From NCBI RefSeq assembly GCF_024199795.1, contig NZ_JANADK010000001.1, positions 1,426,001 to 1,490,000 of the forward strand: a stretch of DNA of 64,000 nucleotides, read 5' to 3'. The notes under the pieces were generated by a model, which saw nothing but the letters and a program-made list of their open reading frames with translations, did not search any database and was not told where the DNA came from. Shown here one piece after another: positions 8,831 through 16,531 of this stretch. The translations under genes were made by a program, and so were the position numbers. The stretch comes from Bradyrhizobium sp. CCGB01 (lineage in GTDB: Bacteria > Pseudomonadota > Alphaproteobacteria > Rhizobiales > Xanthobacteraceae). Each line of letters opens with the position of its first letter. The first letter of the stretch is position 1.

Positions 8831-8859
8831 TGTCGGCCCCAGCCCGCCCCGTTCGTCCT
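8831..8859 (+). promoter_or_regulatory. ECF42-type promoter P2 (SRPBCC-VOC operon)
   Basis: TGTCGG (8831-8836), 17 nt, CGTCCT (8854-8859), 25 nt before ATG 8884. It matches P1 at 11 of the 12 hexamer positions with the same spacing. It starts 22 bp after the end of the inverted repeat at 8706-8808. Confidence 0.7.
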
Positions 8860-8883
8860 TAGCCCGTATCCAGGGAGCCATTC

Positions 8884-9420
8884 ATGCTGAAAGCCATTTC
8901 CATCATTGCTGTCGTGCTTGCCGTCGGCATCGCCGCGATCCTCGTCTTCGCGTCGACAAAACCCGATACGTTCCGCGTCGAGCGGTCGCTCGCCGTGAAG
9001 GCGCAAGCCGATGCGATCTATCCGCAAGTCGCCGATTTCCATCGCTGGACCGGCTGGTCGCCCTATGAGAACCGCGATCCCGCGATGAAGCGCACCTTCG
9101 GCGGAACCGCGGCAGGAAAGGGCGCGACCTATGCGTGGGACGGCAATAATAATGTCGGCGCCGGGCATATGGAGATCCTCGAGGCGAGCACGCCGTCGAA
9201 GCTCCGCATCAAGCTCGATTTCGAGCGTCCGTTCGAAGGCCACAACACCGCCGAGTTCACCTTTGTGCCGCAAGGCGATGCCACACTGGTCACATGGGCG
9301 ATGTATGGTCCGGCCCCGTTCATGTCCAAGGTGATGCAGGTCTTCATCAACATGGACAGCATGATCGGCAAGGACTTTGAGGCCGGCCTCGCCAGCCTGA
9401 AGAAGCTCACCGAGAAGTAA
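8884..9420 (+). CDS. SRPBCC family protein, membrane-anchored
   Basis: A 178-residue protein with one N-terminal hydrophobic helix (about residues 4-24, a signal anchor or signal peptide) and a START/Bet v1-like SRPBCC domain (FRVERSLAVKAQADAIYPQV, then HRWTGWSPYENRDPAM). SRPBCC folds bind hydrophobic ligands in a deep cavity; the ligand here is unknown. It is preceded by promoter P2 and CAGGGAG, and a VOC gene follows 31 bp later, so the pair is probably an operon under the ECF42 sigma factor. SRPBCC genes are common neighbours of this sigma group. Confidence 0.85.
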   Translation: MLKAISIIAVVLAVGIAAILVFASTKPDTFRVERSLAVKAQADAIYPQVADFHRWTGWSPYENRDPAMKRTFGGTAAGKGATYAWDGNNNVGAGHMEILEASTPSKLRIKLDFERPFEGHNTAEFTFVPQGDATLVTWAMYGPAPFMSKVMQVFINMDSMIGKDFEAGLASLKKLTEK

Positions 9421-9451
9421 CGCCCACAAGAAGCGAAGAAGGAGAGAGACG

Positions 9452-9865
9452 ATGCTCAATGCCTATTTGTTCTATCAGGACACCTGCGAAGCCGCGTTCA
9501 ACTTCTACGCCAAGGTTTTGGGCGGCAAGATCGACGCGCTGATGCGGTCGTCGGACGCGCCGCCGGACATGCCCGCCGCGCCCGGCCGCGAGAAGATGAT
9601 CATGCATGCGCGGATGTCGCTGCCCGACGGCAGTGTGCTGATGGCCTCCGATGTCCCGCCTGAGCATTTCAGCAAGCCGCAGGGCTTCTCGATCTCGTTC
9701 ACGGTCAAGGACCCCGCGGACGGTGAGCGCAAATTCAACGCGCTCGCCGACGGCGGCACCGTCACCATGCCCTACAGCAAGACGTTCTGGGCCAAGGGTT
9801 TTGGCATGTGCGTCGACAAGTTCGGGATTCCCTGGATGGTGAACTGCCCGGCCGAGGGAATGTGA
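9452..9865 (+). CDS. VOC family protein, PhnB-like
   Basis: A 137-residue protein of the vicinal oxygen chelate (glyoxalase/bleomycin-resistance) superfamily, PhnB/3-demethylubiquinone-like subgroup: NAYLFYQDTCEAAFNFYAKV, the RMSLPDGSVLMASDVPPE strand, and a C-terminal FGMCVDKFGIPWMVN. Homologues appear repeatedly beside DGPF genes and ECF sigma factors, with no settled function. A strong GAAGGAGAGAG precedes the ATG. It is co-transcribed with the SRPBCC gene, judging by the 31-bp spacing. Confidence 0.85.
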   Translation: MLNAYLFYQDTCEAAFNFYAKVLGGKIDALMRSSDAPPDMPAAPGREKMIMHARMSLPDGSVLMASDVPPEHFSKPQGFSISFTVKDPADGERKFNALADGGTVTMPYSKTFWAKGFGMCVDKFGIPWMVNCPAEGM

Positions 9866-9898
9866 CAGGCGCTACCGCCTGATGCGACAAGCCGCGAT

Positions 9899-9924
9899 CC
9901 CTCTCCCGTTGTTGCGGGAGAGGG
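9899..9924. terminator. Hairpin after the VOC gene
   Basis: A 10-bp stem CCCTCTCCCG (9899-9908) and CGGGAGAGGG (9915-9924) with loop TTGTTG, 33 bp after the VOC stop. There is no T-run, so it may be a degenerate relative of the CCCTCCCCC repeat at 22275 rather than a strong terminator. Confidence 0.4.
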
Positions 9925-9972
9925 CCACTTATGACGTCGTCATGCCACACGGCCGGTCGGCTGTATGCTCTC

Positions 9973-10356
9973 TCATCGAACCGATCCGGTCGCGTCTTCG
10001 CTCGGCGGCGACTGAACGCAGCGCGGGCAGATCATGAGTTTCGTGCCGAGTTGCCTGTCGTTCTCGGCTTCTATTTCGTCACGGACTGCCCACCACGCTT
10101 CCGAGTACGGGCGCAAGGTGCCGAGCACTCTTTCCCGCTCCTGATTGGGATCGTCCGGCGCAGGCGTCGGGTTCGCTGCACTCTGCTTTGTGACAGAGGA
10201 ACGCTGAGGGGCGTGGTTCGGATGCTTGTTCGGGTGCTTGTTCGGGTCTTGGCCGAGGCCGTCCCATGCGATCGGTCGGCGCTCCTGCGCGTGCGCCACC
10301 GCGCATCCCATGAGTGTTGCGCAAAAAGCGAGCAAGACGAAGCGGTATCGTATCAT
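9973..10356 (-). CDS. Hypothetical secreted protein with NKHP repeat
   Basis: A 127-residue protein with a signal peptide (MIRYRFVLLAFCATLMGCAV; cleavage probably after AHA near residue 23; the LMGC stretch is a poor lipobox). The mature part starts with a tandem NKHPNKHPNH, is polar and charged, has a Trp pair (EAWWAVRDEIEAENDRQLG) and ends with a CPRC pair that could bind metal or form a disulfide. I do not recognise the family. ATG 10356 is chosen because it begins the signal peptide; the frame is open further upstream, but that part is not protein-like. It is convergent with the VOC gene. Confidence 0.55.
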   Translation of the reverse strand: MIRYRFVLLAFCATLMGCAVAHAQERRPIAWDGLGQDPNKHPNKHPNHAPQRSSVTKQSAANPTPAPDDPNQERERVLGTLRPYSEAWWAVRDEIEAENDRQLGTKLMICPRCVQSPPSEDATGSVR

Positions 10357-10641
10357 GCCGGACCCTTGGTGCGGTACGCGACACGCAAACTCCGCGTGCG
10401 GAAGCTTGCATCGCGCCGTTAAATGGAACCTAAGGGAAACGACGTGGCCGGTGGGCCCAATATGGAATCGTGCTGTCGCATCACATTGCGAGAGCAGTGA
10501 GGCCGCTTCGTGAAATGGTCCTGATCGCATCGCACAACAACTGGCGAAATATTAGGCTGTGAACTCCCGGACAGAATCGCTAATAATTTCTTCATAAATT
10601 CTACAAACTGGGGTGGGCGTAACTTGGAAGGGGAGCGACCG

Positions 10642-10734
10642 ATGGTGGCGGCGCTACAAATCAATTTCGCACTTTGGGGAATGCTGATCTGCGCGACGTT
10701 GGAATTGGCGCAGACCATCCAGAGGTTCTACTAG
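10642..10734 (+). CDS. Possible 30-residue membrane peptide
   Basis: A short frame starting ATG GTG GCG, preceded by GGAAGGGGAGCG at proper spacing, encodes 30 residues with a hydrophobic core (INFALWGMLICATLELAQ) and ends in RFY. It would make a single-span membrane peptide. It lies alone in the gap between two minus-strand genes. No family recognised; support is the ribosome binding site and the amphipathic, low-complexity-free composition only. Confidence 0.35.
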   Translation: MVAALQINFALWGMLICATLELAQTIQRFY

Positions 10735-10779
10735 GCCTGACGAAATGCGTATCCGGCGCAATTGCGCCGTGGCGCTTGC

Positions 10780-11232
10780 CTAGGCGATGAGCAACGCGAT
10801 GAGCGTGAAGCTGACGCTTGCGATTACGATCATCGAAAGGATGTAGTCGCGCGGCCGTGCCGCTCGCGCGGGCGGCGGCCTCCGCCGCTGGAGTGGCCCG
10901 CTCGCCTGCGATGCGGGCTCCGGTGGAGTGAGCGTGGCCCCTGCGCCCGAGGCGATATATTTCACGCCGATATACTTCACATAGAGTTCGAGCAGCCGCA
11001 GCTCGGACGGCAGGTCCATCAGGCCCTCGCGGTCGCGCCGCGACAGCAATTCGAATTCGACGGTTTCCTCGGAGCTCAGCTGGCCAAGGACGATGCGTCC
11101 CTGGTCCGACAGGCGGTAGCGAAAATCGAGGGGCTGCACGGCCTGCGACCCGTTTGAAAATGAGTCATCCTGAAAAAGCGGAACCATCCTAGTCTGCGAC
11201 CACTGCTTAGATTGTGACGGCAACTCGGCCAT
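10780..11232 (-). CDS. Hypothetical protein with C-terminal membrane anchor
   Basis: A 150-residue protein. The N-terminal two thirds are polar (LDFRYRLSDQGRIVLGQLSS, then LPSELRLLELYVKYIG), followed by a Pro/Arg-rich stretch and one C-terminal hydrophobic helix (SMIVIASVSFTLIALLIA), which makes it look tail-anchored with the bulk in the cytosol. ATG 11232 is preceded by CCCGGAGGCGCG, an excellent ribosome binding site, so the longer open frame upstream is not used. Family not recognised. Confidence 0.6.
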   Translation of the reverse strand: MAELPSQSKQWSQTRMVPLFQDDSFSNGSQAVQPLDFRYRLSDQGRIVLGQLSSEETVEFELLSRRDREGLMDLPSELRLLELYVKYIGVKYIASGAGATLTPPEPASQASGPLQRRRPPPARAARPRDYILSMIVIASVSFTLIALLIA

Positions 11233-11428
11233 CGCGCCTCCGGGCGGCCTCAATCTGGACGGCATCATCATAGACGGTCGCAAAAAGCCGGAAACCGCGT
11301 AAATTGGGCAGGCGTTGCGAAGCGCTTGAGCGGATTCCGCGCCTGGACCGTCGGAATTCTGCAAAACTGCCTAATCGCCGGACAGCGGCGGATTCAACCC
11401 GGTCACGGGGCTGGCGGCCGGCTGCTGC

Positions 11429-11866
11429 TCAGCGGCAGCGTGGATAAATCGCCGCAAGATCGCGGCCCTTCAACACAAGCAATCTGGACGAGAGGCCGCC
11501 GTGGCGGCTGATCCAGTCGCGCACCGGGCCGGGATAGGCGGCAAGCACCGCGTCGGAAGCTTCCGGCTCGGCATAAAAACGCCCGCGCCGGTCGACCGAA
11601 CGCGCCGCGTGGAAGCCGAGTACCGCGCGCTTGGTGACGCAGATGCGTTCGCCCGGCACGATGCTCAGCACCAGCGTGCAGGCGGACAGGCACGGACCGT
11701 CGATCACCACGCGCTCGCCGCTCTCGCGGACCTTCTCGAACAGATCGAGGAACGGCCCGACCTGCCCGCCCGGCGACTGGATGATGCGGATTTCGGCCAT
11801 AGCGGGCGTGGCGGCGAGCAGCGCGATGGCGAGGGTCAGGGCTTTGAGGAAGGTCGTGCGATGCAT
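11429..11866 (-). CDS. Periplasmic ClpP-like fold protein (COG3904-like)
   Basis: A 145-residue protein with a clear Sec signal peptide (cleavage after AMA near residue 24). The mature part reads IRIIQSPGGQVGPFLDLFEK, then VVIDGPCLSACTLVL and AVLGFHAARS. A Ser flanked by cysteines (Ser61 in CLSAC) and a His in GFHA (His86) are arranged as in small secreted ClpP/crotonase-fold proteins, in which Ser and His are the catalytic pair. Whether it is an active protease is not known. It stands alone, with a repeat element upstream. Confidence 0.6.
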   Translation of the reverse strand: MHRTTFLKALTLAIALLAATPAMAEIRIIQSPGGQVGPFLDLFEKVRESGERVVIDGPCLSACTLVLSIVPGERICVTKRAVLGFHAARSVDRRGRFYAEPEASDAVLAAYPGPVRDWISRHGGLSSRLLVLKGRDLAAIYPRCR

Positions 11867-11887
11867 GAACGCTCCACGAACTCGATT

Positions 11888-12003
11888 TCGTAGGGTGGGT
11901 TAGCCGAAGGCGTAACCCACCATCTTTCGTGCGGCGTGAAAAGAGGTGGGTTACGCCCAGCGGCTCGCGCTTCGCGCAGCCGCAGTGCTAACCCACCCTA
12001 CGA
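11888..12003. repeat. Dispersed intergenic inverted repeat, TCGTAGGGTGGG family, copy 1
   Basis: Perfect 17-bp ends TCGTAGGGTGGGTTAGC (11888-11904) and its complement (11987-12003), with an inner GGCGTAACCCACC / GGTGGGTTACGCC pair. It separates two minus-strand genes. A related copy is at 35364-35459. Confidence 0.9.
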
Positions 12004-12007
12004 GGTT

Positions 12008-12796
12008 CTATCCGTTCCGCCGTTCGCCACGCAGCGTCGGCAGGCCGATGCCAGCCGCATCGAAGCCGCCATCAACGGCCAAAGTTTGGCCGGTGATGTA
12101 GCTCGCACGCTCCGAACACAGGAAGTAGATCGCTTCGGCGAGTTCCTCCTCCAGGCCGTAGCGGTTGAGCGGAATGGCGTCGTGATAGTCGGCGCGGATC
12201 TCCCTGGTGTGCACCTGCTTCGCCATCGCGGTGTCGACCGGCCCCGGCGCGACGGAGTTGACGCGGATGTTGAGCGAGGCGAGCTCGACCGCGAGCTGCT
12301 TGGTCAAATGCGCAAGGCCCGCCTTGCTGGTGCCGTAGGCCGAACGCAGCGTCGAGGCGCGCACCGCCGAGATCGAGGTGATGTTGACGATGGCGCCGCC
12401 GCCCTGCTCGCGCATCAGCGGCGCGGCAGCCTTGGTGCACAGGAACGGGCCGGTGAGATTGACCGCCATGATCCTGTTCCAGTCGGCGTCGCTGGTCTCC
12501 AGCACTGGCGCGAACACGGCGACGCCGGCATTGTTGACGAGAGCATCGAGCCGACCGAAGCGCTGTTCGACCGTTTTCATCGCAGCGGCGACCGCTTGCG
12601 TGTCCGAGACGTCGCAGGTCAGCGCCAGCGTCGCCTCGCCTTGGCCGATATCAGCCACGGCCCTGGCGAGCAGCTCCCCCTCGATGTCGAGCAGCGCCAC
12701 GCGCCAGCCCTCGGCCAAAAACTTCTTTGCGGCCGCAAGTCCAATGCCGCGCGCGGCTCCGGTGACGAGGGCGACTTTCTGCGGGGAGGCGGGCAT
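12008..12796 (-). CDS. SDR family oxidoreductase
   Basis: A 262-residue classical short-chain dehydrogenase: nucleotide motif TGAARGIG near residue 13, NNAGV near 88, catalytic Ser in the NITSIS segment, YGTSK (Tyr and Lys) near 155-159, the PGPVDTAM loop and the C-terminal LAVDGGF of the FabG-like group. It reduces or oxidises a keto/hydroxy compound with NAD(P)H; the substrate is unknown. The gene is isolated, between repeats, with no pathway partners. The final nine residues (LRGERRNG and neighbours) run past the usual family end. Confidence 0.9.
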   Translation of the reverse strand: MPASPQKVALVTGAARGIGLAAAKKFLAEGWRVALLDIEGELLARAVADIGQGEATLALTCDVSDTQAVAAAMKTVEQRFGRLDALVNNAGVAVFAPVLETSDADWNRIMAVNLTGPFLCTKAAAPLMREQGGGAIVNITSISAVRASTLRSAYGTSKAGLAHLTKQLAVELASLNIRVNSVAPGPVDTAMAKQVHTREIRADYHDAIPLNRYGLEEELAEAIYFLCSERASYITGQTLAVDGGFDAAGIGLPTLRGERRNG

Positions 12797-12913
12797 GGGC
12801 TAATCTGTCCTGAATCCAAGAGGGGCGTGCGTGAGCACGCGCTCCTTTTACTGCGCTTTTGTCCGGGGGAGAAAGGCCCTTGCCGATGCAGCGGAACGCT
12901 CACGCGTTTGAAC

Positions 12914-13040
12914 CGTCACCCTGAGGCGGCAGCGAAGCGGCCTCGAAGGGCGACGGCCACGGACCGAGCCGGTTCATGCTTCGTGGCTCACGCTGCTTTG
13001 CAGTGTGAGCGCCTCCAGCGACAGCCCCTGCGCGGTTGGA
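12914..13040. repeat. Possible degenerate GTCACCCTGAGG-type repeat
   Basis: Intergenic sequence beginning GTCACCCTGAGGCGGCAGCG and containing CCTCGAAGGGCGACGGCC resembles a repeat common between genes of this group. The right half carries an inner pair GGCTCACGCTG / CAGTGTGAGCG. Arms are imperfect, so limits are uncertain. Confidence 0.4.
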
Positions 13041-13061
13041 TGACGGAGAAGGAGAGACTGC

Positions 13062-14726
13062 CTACGACAGCTCCGCTGCCGCGCGCTGCATGTTGGAGGA
13101 CATGTCGGACGTCACCGCGCTCTGCTCCTCGACCGCGGCGGCGGTGGAGGCGATGAACTCGTTGACGCCGGCAATCGCCGCCTTGATCGCGGTCAGCGAA
13201 GCCACGACGTCGCCGGCGATGGTGTTCAGTGCAGCGATCTCCGTGGAGATCGTGTCGGTGGCCTGCTTGGCCTGGTTGGCGAGGCTCTTCACCTCCGAGG
13301 CCACCACGGCGAAGCCGCGCCCGGCTTCGCCTGCGCGCGCCGATTCGATCGTGGCGTTGAGCGCGAGCAGGTTGATCTGGCCGGTGATGCCCGAGATCAT
13401 CTCGACGATCCCGCTCATCGCCTGCGCCGCGGCGTTCAGCCGCTGTGCCTGGCCGTCGGCAGCCTCGACGCGGCTCGTCGCGACCTTGGAGTTCTCGCGC
13501 GATTTCGTCATGGTCACTGAGATCTCGCGGATCGAAGCGCTCATCTCTTCGCTGCCGGCCGCGACCGCGTCGATCAGGCCGCGGGCGTTTTCGGCCTTCT
13601 TGCGGCCGATCGCCTGCGCGGTGATGTCGGTGGCGTATTTCACCACCTTGTAGGGCTTGCCGTTGAGGTCGAAGATCGGGTTGTAGGACGCCTGGATCCA
13701 GATTTCGCGGCCGCCCTTGGCGATCCGCTTGTACTCGGCGGCCTGGTATTCGCCGCGGTTGAGCGTTTCCCAGAACTGGCGGTAGGCCGCCGAGTTCTTC
13801 TCGTTCGGCTCCACGAACATGCTGTGGTGCCGGCCCTTGATCTCGGCCAGCGCGTAACCCATCGCGGCGAGGAAATTCTCGTTGGCGGTGCGGATCGTGC
13901 CGTCCATGTTGAACTGGATCACGGCCTGCGACTTCTGGATCGCGGCGAGCTGGCCGTCATTGTCGGCCGCCTTCATCTTCTGCGCGGTGATGTCGGTTGC
14001 GAACTTCACCACCTTGAACGGCTTGCCGGTCTCGTCGAGGATCGGGTTATAGGTCGCGAGAATCCAGATCTCCTTGGCGCCCTTTGCGAGCCGCTTGTAC
14101 TCGGCCGCCTCGAACTCTCCGCGGTTCAGTCTGGCCCAGAACGCGGCATAGGCCGGGCTCGCGCGGTCCTCGGGCGTCACGAACATGCTGTGATGCTTGC
14201 CCTTGATCTCGTCGAGCGAGTAGCCCATCGCGCCCAGGAAGTTCTCGTTGGCGCTGACGATGGTGCCGTCCATGTTGAACTCGATCACGGCCTGCGCGCG
14301 GTTGATCGCGGCGATCCTGCCGGAGTCTTCCATGGTCTTGATCTTGTACGCCGTGATGTCGGTGGCGAACTTGATGAAGCTGACCACCTTGCCGCTCTCG
14401 TCGAGCAGCGGCGCGTAGGAAGCGTGGACCCAGACTTCCTTGCCGTTCTTGCCGAAGCGCTTGTATTGCGTGGTCTGGAACTCGCCGCGGTTCAGGCTGG
14501 CCCAGAAGTCGCGGTAGCGGGCGCTCTCGCGCTCGGCCGGACTGACGAAGATGCTGTGATGCTTGCCCTTGATCTCGGCGAGCGAATAGCCGCTCATCTT
14601 GAGAAGATTTTCATTGGCATCGAGAATGGTGCCGTCGAGGCCGAATTCGATCACGGCCTGCGAGCGATCGAGCGCCTCGACTTCTGCGACCGCGTGCCTG
14701 ACTTTTTTGTTCTGAAAATTGAACAC
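13062..14726 (-). CDS. Soluble chemoreceptor with three PAS domains
   Basis: A 554-residue cytoplasmic methyl-accepting protein with no membrane segment and no HAMP. Three tandem PAS-PAC units (about residues 18-130, 140-250 and 260-375) are close copies of one another, each with SQAVIEFxx[26 protein letters not shown] and FATDIT. The signalling domain follows (tip: [19 protein letters not shown]). Such receptors sense internal redox state, oxygen or energy through PAS cofactors; no cofactor ligand is obvious. I use GTG 14726, which has GCGGAG seven bases upstream; the open frame further upstream lacks family similarity. Confidence 0.88.
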   Translation of the reverse strand: MFNFQNKKVRHAVAEVEALDRSQAVIEFGLDGTILDANENLLKMSGYSLAEIKGKHHSIFVSPAERESARYRDFWASLNRGEFQTTQYKRFGKNGKEVWVHASYAPLLDESGKVVSFIKFATDITAYKIKTMEDSGRIAAINRAQAVIEFNMDGTIVSANENFLGAMGYSLDEIKGKHHSMFVTPEDRASPAYAAFWARLNRGEFEAAEYKRLAKGAKEIWILATYNPILDETGKPFKVVKFATDITAQKMKAADNDGQLAAIQKSQAVIQFNMDGTIRTANENFLAAMGYALAEIKGRHHSMFVEPNEKNSAAYRQFWETLNRGEYQAAEYKRIAKGGREIWIQASYNPIFDLNGKPYKVVKYATDITAQAIGRKKAENARGLIDAVAAGSEEMSASIREISVTMTKSRENSKVATSRVEAADGQAQRLNAAAQAMSGIVEMISGITGQINLLALNATIESARAGEAGRGFAVVASEVKSLANQAKQATDTISTEIAALNTIAGDVVASLTAIKAAIAGVNEFIASTAAAVEEQSAVTSDMSSNMQRAAAELS

Positions 14727-15035
14727 GTGTTGCTCCGCAATTGTTTGCCGGCGAATCGACGGGATCGCGCACCTGATCAAAAAAGTTGCACAGGCTTCTT
14801 GAGCAACCGTAAACCCTTGCAGGGCTCTGCATTGGTTCCGTAGCTTCACGTGACGAGGCTACATCCCTCAATGCACGTGCATTCTCGATCCATATGCACA
14901 GCGAGATTCATAGAGCGATCCGTGCGCGAGCCGTATTTGTACGGAATCGATTCAATTATTTTTCGCACCGCATCGCCGGAAATGTCGGCGAGGTCGCGCA
15001 TGTGTCGTCTTCCAGATGTCGCAGAGGAGACCAGG
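14727..15035. other. Intergenic gap between chemoreceptor and NTF2-like gene
   Basis: 309 bp between two divergent genes. It contains the chemoreceptor leader (CAATTGCGGAGCAACAC on the minus strand) and, at 14983-15011, the ECF42-type promoter P3. No other gene or repeat is seen. Confidence 0.6.
14983..15011 (+). promoter_or_regulatory. ECF42-type promoter P3 (NTF2-like gene)
   Basis: TGTCGG (14983-14988), 17 nt, CGTCTT (15006-15011), 24 nt before ATG 15036. Both hexamers and the spacing are identical to P1. Confidence 0.75.
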
Positions 15036-15401
15036 ATGACCGACGACCGCGAGCACCTGATTCGAGACCTCTTCGCCGCCTATCTCGGCAACGACCGGCA
15101 ACGGGTCGCCGACGCATTGGTCGACGATTTCCGCTTCACCAGTCCGTTCGACGACGACCTCGACAAGGCGGCCTATTTCGAGCGCTGCTGGAAGGACACC
15201 GGCTGGATCGCGCGGCACGACATCGAGCGGATCTTCGTCCGGGGCGACGAGGCCTTCGTCACCTATCTCTGCCTGGCGACAGATGGCAGGAGCTTTCGCA
15301 ACACGGAATTCTTCACCTTCGCCGGCGGCAAGGTCCGCCGCATCGAGGTCTATTTCGGTGCGGCCTTCCAGGATGGCCGGTTCGCGCCGCAGCCGCGCTG
15401 A
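15036..15401 (+). CDS. NTF2-like/SnoaL-type protein
   Basis: A 121-residue cone-fold protein of the SnoaL/ketosteroid-isomerase-like superfamily: LIRDLFAAYLGNDRQRVADA, FTSPFDDDLDK, then TEFFTFAGGKVRRIEVYFG. These proteins bind or isomerise small hydrophobic molecules; Asp and His residues line the pocket but I cannot name the substrate. ATG 15036 follows AGAGGAGACCAGG and promoter P3. The longer open frame (from 14850) would cross the promoter. The match to P3 places it in the proposed ECF42 regulon. Confidence 0.85.
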   Translation: MTDDREHLIRDLFAAYLGNDRQRVADALVDDFRFTSPFDDDLDKAAYFERCWKDTGWIARHDIERIFVRGDEAFVTYLCLATDGRSFRNTEFFTFAGGKVRRIEVYFGAAFQDGRFAPQPR

Positions 15402-15442
15402 TGCGTTTGGAACAATGACCTCCGAAATAATTTTCGCGCCCC

Positions 15443-15471
15443 TGTCGGTATCTTAAAACCTCGTTCGTCTT
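15443..15471 (+). promoter_or_regulatory. ECF42-type promoter P4 (DGPF cluster)
   Basis: TGTCGG (15443-15448), 17 nt, CGTCTT (15466-15471), preceded by CCCC, as P1 is by CCC. It is 56 nt before ATG 15528, a longer leader than at P1-P3. Confidence 0.75.
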
Positions 15472-15527
15472 ACAGGGGAGCAGGGCCGGATCGGCCCGCG
15501 ACCGAAGAGAATATCAGGGAGCACGCG

Positions 15528-15944
15528 ATGCGTTTCATGGTGATCGTCAAGGCGAATCCGGACACGGAGGCCGGCAAGATGCCGTCCACCGAGATGCTGG
15601 CGGCCATGGGCAAGTTCAACGAGGAAATGGCCAAGGCCGGCGTGATCCAGGCCGGCGAGGGTCTGCATCCGACGGTGAAGGGCGCCCGCGTCAAGTATGG
15701 CGCGCCGGAGGCGAGCGTCACCCGCGGCCCGTTCGACATCTCCCCCGACCTGATCGCCGGCTTCTGGCTGATCAAGACCGCCTCGCTGGACGAGGCGATC
15801 GCCTGGATGAAGCGCGCGCCGTTCGAGGCTGGCGCCGAGATCGAGATCCGCCAGGTGTTCGCGGCCGAGGATTTTGGCGAAGCCTTCACGCCCGAGCTGC
15901 GCGAGCAGGAAGAGCGCACCCGCGCCTACGCGGCAAAGAAATAG
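15528..15944 (+). CDS. DGPF/YCII-domain protein
   Basis: A 138-residue YCII family protein: MRFMVIVKANPDTEAGKM at the N-terminus, the signature as TRGPFD (the Asp of DGPF replaced by Arg) near residue 66, then GFWLIKTASLDEAIAWMKRA. The C-terminal 20 residues are charged (LREQEERTRAYAAKK). It is first in a row of three related genes behind promoter P4. Members bind small ligands in a dimer interface; no reaction is established. Confidence 0.87.
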   Translation: MRFMVIVKANPDTEAGKMPSTEMLAAMGKFNEEMAKAGVIQAGEGLHPTVKGARVKYGAPEASVTRGPFDISPDLIAGFWLIKTASLDEAIAWMKRAPFEAGAEIEIRQVFAAEDFGEAFTPELREQEERTRAYAAKK

Positions 15945-15952
15945 CTTTCGGC

Positions 15953-16058
15953 CGTCATTCCGGGGCAACGCGGAGGGTCGAGCCCGGAATCCATCGGTCG
16001 GCAGTGATGGTGGATGAATAGATTCCGGGCTCGCGACTTCGCGGCGCCCGGAATGACG
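15953..16058. repeat. Dispersed intergenic inverted repeat, CGTCATTCCGG family, copy 2
   Basis: Perfect 12-bp ends CGTCATTCCGGG (15953-15964) and CCCGGAATGACG (16047-16058), with inner GAGCCCGGAATC and GATTCCGGGCTC. The element sits between two DGPF genes, probably inside one transcript. It shares its ends with 8706-8808. Confidence 0.9.
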
Positions 16059-16075
16059 AGAGCAACGAGGACCCC

Positions 16076-16480
16076 ATGCGATTCATGATGCTGATGATCC
16101 CGCTCGGCTACGAGACCGCGCCGCCGGACGTGCAGCTCGATCCCGAACGCGTCGCCGCGATGATGCGCTACAACGAGGCGCTGAAGGATGCCGGCGTGCT
16201 GATCACGCTCGACGGCCTGCATCCGCCGTCGACGGGAGCGCGCGTCTCGTTCGCGACCGGCGAGCCGATCGTGACCGACGGTCCCTTTGCCGAGGCCAAG
16301 GAAGTTCTGGGTGGCTACTGGATGATCGAGGTCGCCTCGCGCGAGGAGGCGATCGCCTGGGCGAAGAAGTGCCCGGCCTCCGCCAACGAGGTCATCGAGA
16401 TCCGGCAGGTGCAGGAAATGGCCGACTTTCCGCCGGAGGTGCAGGCAGCCGCCGCCGGTTTTGATGATCTGAAGAAGTAA
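16076..16480 (+). CDS. DGPF/YCII-domain protein with canonical DGPF motif
   Basis: A 134-residue YCII family protein, MRFMMLMIPLGYETAPPDVQ, with the full TDGPFAEAKEVLGGYWMIEV signature around residues 65-84 and the EAIAWAKKCPASANEVIEIR block. The close similarity in layout to the gene at 15528 (MRFM start, EAIAW) shows a local duplication. AACGAGGACCCC precedes the ATG. It has no promoter of its own that I can see and probably depends on P4, reading through the 106-bp repeat. Confidence 0.88.
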   Translation: MRFMMLMIPLGYETAPPDVQLDPERVAAMMRYNEALKDAGVLITLDGLHPPSTGARVSFATGEPIVTDGPFAEAKEVLGGYWMIEVASREEAIAWAKKCPASANEVIEIRQVQEMADFPPEVQAAAAGFDDLKK

Positions 16481-16531
16481 ACGAGAGAACCGCTGCCCCG
16501 ACTTTCAACCTATCAACCTCAGGAGATACCC

